From contig NZ_BJYJ01000020.1 of assembly GCF_007991455.1 (NCBI RefSeq), forward strand, positions 23,684-87,683: DNA of 64,000 bases, read 5' to 3'. The stretch's first letter is position 1. The number at the start of each line of letters is the position of its first letter. This DNA comes from Chryseobacterium hagamense (lineage in GTDB: Bacteria > Bacteroidota > Bacteroidia > Flavobacteriales > Weeksellaceae). A program made the translations under genes and the position numbers. The notes under the pieces are model-generated. The model was not told where the DNA came from. It did no database searches and saw only the letters and a list, made by a program, of their open reading frames with translations. Positions 10,037 through 17,718 of the stretch are shown piece by piece.

Positions 10037-12388
10037 ATGAATTTAAAAAAAACATTTACCTTATTACTGCTGAGTATTTTTTCATGGATTCCGGTCAGTG
10101 CCCAGCAGGCGGCCGGTGCTCAGGATTTCAGAGCAGGGAAAGGACATTTCGAGCTCAATGGAAAACCATTCCTGATCCGGGCGGCGGAACTGCATTATCC
10201 GAGAATTCCAAAAAAATACTGGGAAAACCGCATCCGGCTCTGCAAAGCCATGGGGATGAATACCATCTGCATCTATATCTTCTGGAATCTGCATGAGCAG
10301 AGAGAAAACCAGTTTGATTTCACGGGGCAGAATGACGTAGCGGAATTCGTACGCCTGATACAGAAAAACGGAATGTACTGCATGGTACGTCCCGGCCCGT
10401 ATGTATGTGCCGAATGGGATATGGGCGGCTTGCCGTGGTGGCTGCTCAGGAAAAAAGACCTGCAGGTAAGAACCGGAAAAGATGCCGTATATATGTCGGG
10501 CCTGAAAAGATACATGAAGAAAGTCGGGGAACAGCTGGCTCCCCTGCAGATCCAGAATGGGGGGAACATCATCATGGTGCAGGTGGAAAATGAGTATGGA
10601 ACCTGGGGAGACGATGCGCAGTATATGGCTTCCGTAAGGGATGTCGTCCGCAGCTCGGGCTTTGATAAAGTCCAGCTGTTCCGTTGCGACTGGTCCTCCA
10701 ATTTCGACCGCTACCAGCTGCCGGGCGTTGCCAGTACCCTGAATTTCGGGGCCGGCTCCAACATCGATGAACAGTTTAAAAAATTCAGACAGGTAAATCC
10801 GGACGCTCCCCTGATGTGCAGCGAATACTGGACCGGCTGGTTCGACCAGTGGGGGAGGCCGCATGAAACCCGCGGGGTCGATACCTTTATCGGCAGCCTG
10901 AAAGATATGATGGACAGAGGGATTTCCTTCAGCTTATACATGGCGCACGGCGGAACTTCTTTCGGACAGTGGGCCGGTGCCAATGCGCCGCCTTATGCCC
11001 CGACGGTAACATCCTATGATTATGATGCCCCGATTGATGAAACCGGGAAACCGACCGATAAGTTTTTTGCCATCCGCAACCTGTTGAAAAATTACCTCAA
11101 CCCGGGAGAATCCATTCCGGAAATTCCGAAACCCGTATCTGAAATACAGGTCTTCCCGGAAATTAAAATGAAAGGATTCGCTTCTGTTTTTGATCATCTT
11201 CCAAAGCCTGTAACCAGTGAAGATCCGGTAACGATGGAATATCTGGATCAGGGATGGGGAAGCATTCTGTATAGAAAAATAATTCCGCCTGCAGGCAAAA
11301 AATCAATCCTGCATATCGAAGATGCCCATGATTATGCTTTGGTATTCCTCAATAAGAAATACATCGGGAAACTGGATCGCAGACTGAATGAAAAAACCAT
11401 AGAATTACCCTCTTTTTCAAAAGCGGCACAGCTCGACATCCTTGTAGAAACCACGGGAAGAGTAAACTACGGGCAGGCCATCATCGACCGTAAGGGAATC
11501 AACGGAAATGTAACCATTGAAACGGATGGCCGTAAAAAGCTTCTGAAAAACTGGAATATCTATACGCTTCCCGTCGATCTGGCTGCTCAAAACCAATTGA
11601 AATATAAAAGTGATGCGGCATCAGGTCCGGGATGGTACCGGGCCGATTTCCATATCAACCGCGTTGGCGATACCTTTATCAATCTGACCGGCTGGGCCAA
11701 GGGAATGGCCTGGGTAAACGGGCATAACCTCGGCCATTACTGGAATATAGGTCCTACCCAGACGCTTTTTGTGCCCGGAACCTTTCTGAAAGAAGGGAAC
11801 AATGAGATTATCATTTATGATGTTCTGGCAAAGAATAACCGTACCATTTCCTTTACAGACAAACCAATCTACGAAATCATTGCAGATCCTTCATTGCTTC
11901 ATAACAGGGGAGGTGAGCAACCTGATTTTACCGGAATGAAGGCTGTGGCAACAGGAAATTTTGCTGATGAGCCGGGATGGAAAAAGATCAGCTTTGAACC
12001 GCAGAATGCACGCTATATTGCATTGGTGGCATTGAATGCGCAGGAGGATTACGAGGTAGCTGCATCTTTAGCTGAAATGGAAATAACCGGAAAGAATGGT
12101 AAAGCCATCGATCCCCAGAAATGGAAAGTGGTCTATGCAGACAGTGAAGAAGTGATCACAGCCAACAACTCTGCGGATAAACTATTCGACAGCCAGGAAT
12201 CGGTGATCTGGCAGACTTCATTGTCCCATCCTACTTCTTATCCGCATACGATAATTATTGATCTGGGAGAAGAGGCCGGAGTCACCGGATTCGGAGCTTT
12301 GCCGCGTATGGACAAAAGCAAAAAAGGAATCATCAAAGATTTTAAACTGTACCTCAGCAAAAGGCCTTTTAATTTTTCAAAAAAATAA
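10037..12388 (+). CDS. GH35 family beta-galactosidase
   Basis: The 783-residue exported enzyme has a signal peptide ending in WIPVSAQ. The catalytic barrel begins with LNGKPFLIRAAELHYPRIP and carries the acid/base Glu near residue 186 in QVENEYG and the nucleophile near 263 in CSEYWTGWFD. Middle and C-terminal jelly-roll domains follow (GWAKGMAWVNGHNLGHYWNIG is the typical GH35 beta-galactosidase signature in the C-terminal half). The last 150 residues look like a discoidin-type (F5/8 C) binding domain (KISFEPQNARYIALVAL). The enzyme would remove terminal beta-galactose from galactan side chains. A strong terminator follows the stop, so it probably ends its transcript. Confidence 0.92.
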   Translation: MNLKKTFTLLLLSIFSWIPVSAQQAAGAQDFRAGKGHFELNGKPFLIRAAELHYPRIPKKYWENRIRLCKAMGMNTICIYIFWNLHEQRENQFDFTGQNDVAEFVRLIQKNGMYCMVRPGPYVCAEWDMGGLPWWLLRKKDLQVRTGKDAVYMSGLKRYMKKVGEQLAPLQIQNGGNIIMVQVENEYGTWGDDAQYMASVRDVVRSSGFDKVQLFRCDWSSNFDRYQLPGVASTLNFGAGSNIDEQFKKFRQVNPDAPLMCSEYWTGWFDQWGRPHETRGVDTFIGSLKDMMDRGISFSLYMAHGGTSFGQWAGANAPPYAPTVTSYDYDAPIDETGKPTDKFFAIRNLLKNYLNPGESIPEIPKPVSEIQVFPEIKMKGFASVFDHLPKPVTSEDPVTMEYLDQGWGSILYRKIIPPAGKKSILHIEDAHDYALVFLNKKYIGKLDRRLNEKTIELPSFSKAAQLDILVETTGRVNYGQAIIDRKGINGNVTIETDGRKKLLKNWNIYTLPVDLAAQNQLKYKSDAASGPGWYRADFHINRVGDTFINLTGWAKGMAWVNGHNLGHYWNIGPTQTLFVPGTFLKEGNNEIIIYDVLAKNNRTISFTDKPIYEIIADPSLLHNRGGEQPDFTGMKAVATGNFADEPGWKKISFEPQNARYIALVALNAQEDYEVAASLAEMEITGKNGKAIDPQKWKVVYADSEEVITANNSADKLFDSQESVIWQTSLSHPTSYPHTIIIDLGEEAGVTGFGALPRMDKSKKGIIKDFKLYLSKRPFNFSKK

Positions 12389-12402
12389 TCTTAAAAGAAA
12401 TG

Positions 12403-12450
12403 TTCCGTTCCGGATCAATATTCCTCAACGTTGATCAGGAACGGAATTTT
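12403..12450 (+). terminator. Rho-independent terminator after the GH35 gene
   Basis: TTCCGTTCC (12403-12411) pairs with GGAACGGAA (12438-12446). An inner GATCAA/TTGATC pair extends the stem, and TTTT follows. It begins 15 bp after the GH35 stop. Confidence 0.8.
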
Positions 12451-12673
12451 CTGATCTTATCATCTGACAGTTGAAGCTGGATTAACGTGAATTTATTTGG
12501 AGACTGTTTAGATTCTGATTAAAAAAGACGTTCTGTCATTTCTCTTAATTTTCTGAATTAAAATGAACTTTGTCTGTTCTTCATTTTAGTACGATAATGC
12601 AATGAATGAAATGAATATCATTTAGTAATCACTAAATTGATTTTGTAAGGCTAAAATATCTTAATTCCTAAAA

Positions 12674-13047
12674 GTAATGTGAATTCTAATGTATAAAACT
12701 CATATTCAGCCGATTATTTAATTCAAAAATAAAATTGAGACTGATTCGGTCGGGATTTTAAATAATACTCATCTTGCCGGAACAAATACACGGTTTATGC
12801 TTCTGAAGGATTTTATCCTATCCTTTATCAGGCCGTTCTTTCAAGGCTTTAAAAACAAGAGAATCACTCCCTGATTGAAAAAAAAGGCCGGTTATTCAGG
12901 ATTGAATAAGAATTCCTCTGATAAAAGCGATAACCTATTCAGTTTGATGATCAGGATCTTTACTCCTATGTCTGACAAGAGGAACTTCCTGCATCCGGCT
13001 TCCTTCTTCCGGCCTGTTAATCCAGGTTCTGCTTCGAGCCACATTAG
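12674..13047 (+). repeat. Long-form interspersed repeat (MITE-like)
   Basis: About 374 bp between the GH35 and GH51 genes. It starts with a worn end (GTAATGTGAATTC) and contains the blocks ATATTCAGCCGATTATTTAA, GGATTTTATCCTATCC, CCTATTCAGTTTGATGATCA and a pyrimidine-rich end with CTTCCTTCTTCC, all in the order of the copy at 56645-57000. A 73-codon frame inside it has no coding features. A further isolated end-like sequence TTAACGTGAATTT sits at 12481-12493. The rest of the 12447-12673 stretch shows nothing else recognisable. Confidence 0.7.
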
Positions 13048-13097
13048 ATTGGCTCTCACCATATTATTGATCTCTCTCTCATTAAAAGTATTGTAAA

Positions 13098-15059
13098 ATG
13101 AATCTATTTAAAAGAAAACTAATACTCCTTTTCAGCTGCTTCTGCATCGTTTCCGTCCTGTTTTCACAGTCTGCATCCGGAACCGTTTTGCAGCTGGATA
13201 TGAATACTACCGGTATTAAAATACAGCCTACGATGTACGGGATATTTTTCGAGGACATCAATCAGGCGGCTGACGGAGGCCTGTATGCGGAGCTCGTGAA
13301 GAACCGGTCTTTTGAATTCACTGAACCTCTGACGGGCTGGAAACAGCCGAATACCAGATACCAGTCGGAAAACCCGGACTCAGGATATGCTACCGTTTTT
13401 AATAATCCCAATAAAACCAACCACAATTATCTTCGGGTTACGGTCGGCAATGATAAAAATTATCAGCTGGTCAACGAGGGCTTCAGGGGAATTGGCATAC
13501 AGAAGGAGGCGTCGTATGATTTCAGTTGCCTGCTGGCAAAGGGAGAAGTAAATATCAGGACGGTAAAGGCGGAACTTGTGGATGAAAACAATAAAGTAGT
13601 GGCCTCAGCCGAAGTCAAAATAACAAATCCGGGCTGGCAGAAATATTCGGTGGCCATGAAAGCCTCCAGAACCGTTGAAAAAGGAAAATTAAGACTCACC
13701 TTTACCGGAAAAGGAACTTTGCTGATGGATATGGTTTCTCTTTTCCCGCAGGACACCTGGAAAGGAAGAAAAGGTGGATTGCGGCAAGATCTTGTTCAGA
13801 AGTTGTACGACCTGAAGCCGGGATTCGTGAGATTTCCGGGCGGCTGTATTGTAGAGGGAAGAACCCTGGCCAACCGGTACCAGTGGAAAAAAACAATCGG
13901 TGATGTGGCCGACCGCGAACTGATTATTAACCGCTGGAATACCGAATTTTCCCATCGGTCTTCTCCCGATTATTTTCAGACCTTTGGGCTTGGGTTTATG
14001 GAATATTTCCAGCTGGCCGAAGACCTGGGCGCGGCTCCGCTTCCGATCCTGAGCTGCGGAATGGCCTGCCAGTTCAACACCGGCGAATTGGTGAGGATGG
14101 AAGACCTGGATCCTTACGTGCAGGATGCCCTGGATCTTATTGAATTTGCCAACGGAGATCCCGCAAAGACCAAATGGGGAAAATTCCGGGCAGAACTCGG
14201 GCATCCTCAACCTTTCAACCTGAAATTCATCGGGGTAGGCAATGAACAGTGGGGACCTGATTATCTAGAACGGTACCGGATTTTTGAGCATGCCATTCAT
14301 TCGAGATATCCGGAAATCAATATCGTATCCGGCAGCGGACCTTATTCCGACGGGGAATACTTTGACTACGGGTGGAAGGAACTTAAAAAACTGGATCCTC
14401 AGCTGATTGACGAACATTATTATAAACCGCCGCAATGGTTCCTGGAAAATGCGGCCAGGTATGACCGGTACGACCGTTCCGGCCCGAAAGTTTTTGCCGG
14501 CGAATATGCGGCCCACAGCGGATCCGGAGATGACGGCCGGAAGAGGAACAACTGGGAAGCCGCGCTTTCTGAAGCGGCTTTCATGACCGGGTTGGAACGG
14601 AATGCCGATGTCGTGTACATGAGTTCCTACGCACCGCTCTTTGCCCATACCGACAACTGGCAGTGGGCACCGGATCTGATCTGGTTCAATAATCTCGGGT
14701 CTTACGCCACGCCGAGTTATTATGTCCAGCAGCTGTTTTCGGTAAACAAGGGAAGTCCTTTGACAGAGAAACAGAGATTATATGCTTCCGCCGTAAAAGA
14801 TGCGCTTAAAAAAGAAGTCATTGTAAAAATCGTTAATGTGGATGGCACAGACAGGGAAGTGGAGGTTGTTCCCAGTCATCCGGTAGCCGTGAAAAAGCTT
14901 TCGGAAACCGTTCTGACAGCCTCGAAACCGGATGACACGAATACCTTCGGTCGGGAACATATTATTCCGGCAGAAAAGGAAGTATTGATTAAAAACAGAA
15001 AAATAGTAGCGTCGGTTCCCGCTCGTTCCCTGGTCATTTTAAAAATGAAGATCCGCTAA
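13098..15059 (+). CDS. GH51 family alpha-L-arabinofuranosidase
   Basis: The 653-residue exported protein has a signal peptide (SCFCIVSVLFSQ) and an N-terminal carbohydrate-binding-like segment inside the family fold. Family landmarks are MYGIFFEDINQAADGGLYAELVKNRSFE (shown here in part: YGIFFEDINQAADGG) near residues 48-63, the VRFPGGC strand, the acid/base Glu near residue 383 in VGNEQWG and the nucleophile near 469 in FAGEYAAHSG. GH51 enzymes release terminal L-arabinofuranose from arabinan and arabinogalactan, fitting the GH43 enzyme upstream. It sits alone between a repeat and a weak terminator, so it may be transcribed separately from the GH35 gene. Confidence 0.93.
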   Translation: MNLFKRKLILLFSCFCIVSVLFSQSASGTVLQLDMNTTGIKIQPTMYGIFFEDINQAADGGLYAELVKNRSFEFTEPLTGWKQPNTRYQSENPDSGYATVFNNPNKTNHNYLRVTVGNDKNYQLVNEGFRGIGIQKEASYDFSCLLAKGEVNIRTVKAELVDENNKVVASAEVKITNPGWQKYSVAMKASRTVEKGKLRLTFTGKGTLLMDMVSLFPQDTWKGRKGGLRQDLVQKLYDLKPGFVRFPGGCIVEGRTLANRYQWKKTIGDVADRELIINRWNTEFSHRSSPDYFQTFGLGFMEYFQLAEDLGAAPLPILSCGMACQFNTGELVRMEDLDPYVQDALDLIEFANGDPAKTKWGKFRAELGHPQPFNLKFIGVGNEQWGPDYLERYRIFEHAIHSRYPEINIVSGSGPYSDGEYFDYGWKELKKLDPQLIDEHYYKPPQWFLENAARYDRYDRSGPKVFAGEYAAHSGSGDDGRKRNNWEAALSEAAFMTGLERNADVVYMSSYAPLFAHTDNWQWAPDLIWFNNLGSYATPSYYVQQLFSVNKGSPLTEKQRLYASAVKDALKKEVIVKIVNVDGTDREVEVVPSHPVAVKKLSETVLTASKPDDTNTFGREHIIPAEKEVLIKNRKIVASVPARSLVILKMKIR

Positions 15060-15245
15060 TCCCGGAATGAAACAGAATCAAAGTTCCTGTTATGAACAAA
15101 GTTCCTCTTTAATCATCACTCCTTTGTTATTTAGCTTGAAATCGAAGAAGAGCATAGATTAGCAGGATGGAAAAGGGAGACTTCCTGCTTCCCATCTGTT
15201 AACCTGATTTTTACTGCGGGTTTAGGTTGATGGATAAAATAGAAA

Positions 15246-15282
15246 GACCGTCTGAATATTCCGGACAGTCTCTTTATTTTTA
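15246..15282 (+). terminator. Probable terminator after the GH51 gene
   Basis: GACCGTCTG (15246-15254) can pair with CGGACAGTC (15262-15270) with one mismatch and one wobble, followed by a T-rich run. It lies about 190 bp past the GH51 stop and next to the end of the opposite-strand small gene. The 15060-15245 stretch contains only a possible worn repeat fragment near 15175-15215. Confidence 0.5.
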
Positions 15283-15295
15283 ATTCTGAATATTT

Positions 15296-15427
15296 TTACA
15301 GGCATGCTGCAACAATAAATACGCTTACCGTTACCGCAATATGTGTAATCAGGATTTTAACCTGTTGCCGGGATTTGGATTCTTCCCAGGTTTTCCAGTC
15401 GGATTGTCTTCTTATTTTATTTCTCAT
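15296..15427 (-). CDS. Tiny single-span membrane protein, 43 residues
   Basis: The frame begins with ATG at 15427 and gives a 43-residue protein. The first half is basic and polar (MRNKIRRQSDWKTWEESKSR) and the second half is one hydrophobic span (ILITHIAVTVSVFIVAACL). The N-terminus should be inside by the positive-inside rule. It starts 18 bp after the 118-residue gene upstream, on the same strand, and shares this design with the 47-residue protein that leads the run. That repeat of architecture is the main reason to believe it is real. I know no family for it. It could still be a chance frame. Confidence 0.5.
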   Translation of the reverse strand: MRNKIRRQSDWKTWEESKSRQQVKILITHIAVTVSVFIVAACL

Positions 15428-15445
15428 CCTGTCAATGTAATTTTG

Positions 15446-15802
15446 TTAAATGCTGTGGCTGTAAATCTGTCTTGCATATACCTGCTGCAGTTCCGGTGAA
15501 AGGTGGCCGAAAATCAGATGGCGGTATTCTTTATCACAGAATGCGGTACAGTTGTCCAGCGAATAGATAAAAGAATTCTCAATGGCATCCTTCACCATTT
15601 GGTCGCCATCCTTATAAATTTCATCCATCATCAGGAGACATCTGGATAAACAGTGGGTATCATTCTTCCGGATCATTGTTTTTATTTTATCGGTTAAAAA
15701 CTCAATGAGGTGGTAAGAATTCCGGATGTCGGTGTTCTCGAGATCACTGCAGATTTCCGGAATTGCAACGGTAATTTCCTGGGTAGCTTGTACGTAATTC
15801 AT
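15446..15802 (-). CDS. Uncharacterised 118-residue cytoplasmic protein
   Basis: There is no signal peptide or membrane span. The predicted chain is mostly helical, with the acidic opening MNYVQATQEITVAIPEICSD, a helix LIEFLTDKIKTMIRK, and a Cys-containing middle (THCLSRCLLMMDE) and end (DNCTAFCDKEYRHLIFGHLSPELQ). Similar short helical proteins occur in Chryseobacterium relatives, but I cannot assign a function. It is flanked by two tiny membrane-protein genes with gaps of 16 and 18 bp, suggesting one transcript of three genes. Confidence 0.7.
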   Translation of the reverse strand: MNYVQATQEITVAIPEICSDLENTDIRNSYHLIEFLTDKIKTMIRKNDTHCLSRCLLMMDEIYKDGDQMVKDAIENSFIYSLDNCTAFCDKEYRHLIFGHLSPELQQVYARQIYSHSI

Positions 15803-15818
15803 ATATTTTGTGATTTGG

Positions 15819-15962
15819 TTAAAAGAAAAGGATTAAAATTGTTACGGCGGCTGTAAGGAGGATCAGGAGCAGGTGATAGGGCTTCAGCCATTCCGGGGTC
15901 TCCGGGCCTCTGCTTCTGATTCTTCTCAGCGTATCTATTCTGTTTAAGGTTTTTAAGTCCAT
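15819..15962 (-). CDS. Tiny single-span membrane protein, 47 residues
   Basis: The ATG at 15962 opens a 47-residue frame. The N-terminal half is strongly basic (LNRIDTLRRIRSRGPETPEW) and the C-terminal half is a single hydrophobic helix (HLLLILLTAAVTILILFF) running to the last residue. The basic half would stay in the cytoplasm. It ends 16 bp before the 118-residue gene and is probably the first gene of a three-gene run. Function unknown. Its shape resembles small regulatory or anchoring membrane peptides, which is only a general comparison. Confidence 0.5.
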   Translation of the reverse strand: MDLKTLNRIDTLRRIRSRGPETPEWLKPYHLLLILLTAAVTILILFF

Positions 15963-16145
15963 AATCTATGGGTAAATGTTCACAAGCATGATGCCAAATT
16001 CCGTTCCTATGTGGGATGTGGTGTAGTATATATTTGATATTTAATATTTTAAATGTACGTCCTCTCTGAGGCATAAGAAAAAACCCTTTCAGAATGATAG
16101 GGATTTTATCAGAATGAAATTCATCCGATTGTCTGATATAATTAA

Positions 16146-16153
16146 TATCTTTG
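16146..16153 (+). promoter_or_regulatory. Promoter -7 box TATCTTTG for the nucleoid-associated protein gene
   Basis: TATCTTTG matches the Bacteroidota -7 consensus TAnnTTTG and ends 22 bp before the start codon at 16176. No convincing -33 TTTG lies at the usual distance. Confidence 0.6.
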
Positions 16154-16175
16154 CAGTCCAAAAATAGTCAGGAAC

Positions 16176-17189
16176 ATGTTTTCAAAAATCGTAGTACACA
16201 GGGTAGGAAATAAAATCAACGGAGAATCTTTGATCCTTTCGCAGGAAGAACTGCAGCTGGAGGAAGGGATGGCGGAATTGCTGGAGAACTATTTTTTAGG
16301 CTCCTTCAAATCGGAAGAGACGTTTCATTTTTACAGCGATTCGTATCTGGTGAATAATCCGGTATACAGTTCGGTATCCGAGATTTTTGATGACAAGGCT
16401 AAATTCATGTGGGAAGCCGAAAATATCGCCAAGCACCTTTTTGAAGCGGCGGAAAACCCGAGGGTTCAGGGGGGTGAGCTGTTCATCGTTTACTTCGAAG
16501 ACGAAAGGGAAGGCACGGAAAGGGTAGACAAGATCGGTATTTTCAAAACGGAAAAAAGAGAATCTTTCCTGAAAATTGCCCCTGGCGAAGACAATTTTGA
16601 GATCGAAAAAGACCAGGGAATCGGTTTGTCCAAGATTGACAAGGCAGCCCTGATCTACAATAACGATAAAGAAACCGGCTATGTGCTTTCCGTGGTTGAT
16701 AACAACAAAAACGGCGATATGTACTACTGGTTCGAGGATTTCCTGAAGGTAAAACAGCGGGATGACGAATATTTCCATACCCAGGAAGCCCTGATGGTCT
16801 ATAAAGACTACATCACCAAGCAGCTGCCGCAGGAATTTGAAGTTTCCAAGGCGGACCAGGCGGATTTTCTGAACAAGTCCATTAATTTCTTTAAGGAAAA
16901 AGAAGAATTCAAGCTTGACGAATTTGCCAGTGAAGTGCTGGGTGATGAGCACGTGATCGAAAGCTTCAATAATTTTAAAACCGATTATGAGCAGGATATG
17001 CAGATCAACATCGCTGAAGAATTCCCCATCAGCGAAGCGGCGGTAAAGAAAACGCAGCGTCATTTCAAAAGCATCATCAAGCTCGATAAGAACTTCCACA
17101 TCTACATCCACGGCGACCGGCAGAAACTTGCGCAGGGAGAAGATGAGAACGGAAAATATTATATGCTGTATTTCGAGAAAGAAGTTTAA
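16176..17189 (+). CDS. Nucleoid-associated protein, NdpA/YejK (NA37) family
   Basis: A 337-residue cytoplasmic protein without a signal peptide. It shows the family opening (MFSKIVVHRVGNKINGE), the acidic FIVYFEDEREG strand, the IDKAALIYNNDKETGYVLSVVD region and a C-terminal part rich in charged helices (EEFPISEAAVKKTQRHFKS). Members bind DNA and are found with nucleoids in Gram-negative bacteria. The precise role is poorly understood. A clear -7 box lies just upstream. The gene is divergent from the small membrane-protein operon and is followed by the remains of an unrelated cyclase-family gene. Confidence 0.85.
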   Translation: MFSKIVVHRVGNKINGESLILSQEELQLEEGMAELLENYFLGSFKSEETFHFYSDSYLVNNPVYSSVSEIFDDKAKFMWEAENIAKHLFEAAENPRVQGGELFIVYFEDEREGTERVDKIGIFKTEKRESFLKIAPGEDNFEIEKDQGIGLSKIDKAALIYNNDKETGYVLSVVDNNKNGDMYYWFEDFLKVKQRDDEYFHTQEALMVYKDYITKQLPQEFEVSKADQADFLNKSINFFKEKEEFKLDEFASEVLGDEHVIESFNNFKTDYEQDMQINIAEEFPISEAAVKKTQRHFKSIIKLDKNFHIYIHGDRQKLAQGEDENGKYYMLYFEKEV

Positions 17190-17211
17190 ATTTGGGAAAA
17201 ACTTAATTCCC

Positions 17212-17498
17212 ATGCAGCAGTATAAAATTATCGATCTTTCCAAGCCGATCCGGTACAATGCGGGAGATCCGTGGTTTATGAAAGTGAAGATCAGGCATAA
17301 ATCCCATAAACAGTAGCATTGGCTGATCCGTCTGGCATTGGGCCTTCCTGCTAAGCTTTTGATAAAGAATATCTTCACATGGAGCAGCTGACGAATCTTT
17401 CTGCACTGCCGTCCTCCGGATTCAAAGTGTGTGTGTTTCCCTTGAAGATCGTTGGCGGATCGGCAGCCCCGGCACGGGTGGTCGCCATCCTGGAATAG
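17212..17498 (+). pseudogene. Cyclase / kynurenine formamidase-like gene with stop codon and large internal deletion
   Basis: Two ends of one gene remain. From 17212 the frame reads MQQYKIIDLSKPIRYNAGD and PWFMKVKIRHKSHKQ, then a TAG, then continues in frame with HWLIRLALGLPAKLL. This is the N-terminus of the metal-dependent cyclase family (PF04199). From 17379 another frame gives LSALPSSGFKVCVFPLKIVG and ends in SAAPARVVAILE, the typical C-terminus of the same family. Roughly 150 central codons, which should hold the HxGTHxD metal site, are gone. The gene is therefore dead. The 17499-17690 stretch after it shows nothing recognisable. Confidence 0.75.
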
Positions 17499-17693
17499 GG
17501 AGATTAAACAGACTGTAAAGGATGGGACAGGTTTATTTCTTCCGTTTTACTTTAGATGTATCAGAAATAAATTACTGCAGAAGCCTTATTAACAAAGAAT
17601 AATATCCTAAAAATATCCCGATGGAATGAAATTTTTTCGAATATTGTGGTATTAATTGTAAAGAAAAAAACATTGTACCACGAAAAAAAGAGT

Positions 17694-17701
17694 TATATTT
17701 G
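17694..17701 (+). promoter_or_regulatory. Promoter -7 box TATATTTG of the bacteriophytochrome operon
   Basis: TATATTTG fits TAnnTTTG. An upstream TTG at 17673-17675 lies 18 bp before it. The start codon is 17 bp downstream, giving a very short leader. Confidence 0.6.
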
Positions 17702-17718
17702 ATTGGTCAAAGTATTAT

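Noticed and set aside
10082..10864. 260-codon minus-strand frame inside the GH35 gene
   Set aside because: Shadow of a clear glycoside hydrolase with catalytic motifs on the plus strand.
12875..13096. 73-codon plus-strand frame before the GH51 gene
   Set aside because: It lies in a copy of the interspersed repeat, and the matching frame is not kept in the other copies.
1..15059. Complete polysaccharide utilisation locus with SusC/SusD
   Set aside because: No SusC- or SusD-like gene is in the window. Only the enzyme part of such a locus can be supported.
15799..16161. 120-codon minus-strand frame opposite the promoter region of the nucleoid-protein gene
   Set aside because: It is in a different frame from the 47-codon membrane-protein gene, covers the divergent promoter and has no sensible composition.
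16296..17378. 360-codon open frame on the minus strand opposite the nucleoid-associated protein gene
   Set aside because: It mirrors a well supported gene, is rich in Phe/Ile from complementary Lys/Glu codons and has no recognisable domain.
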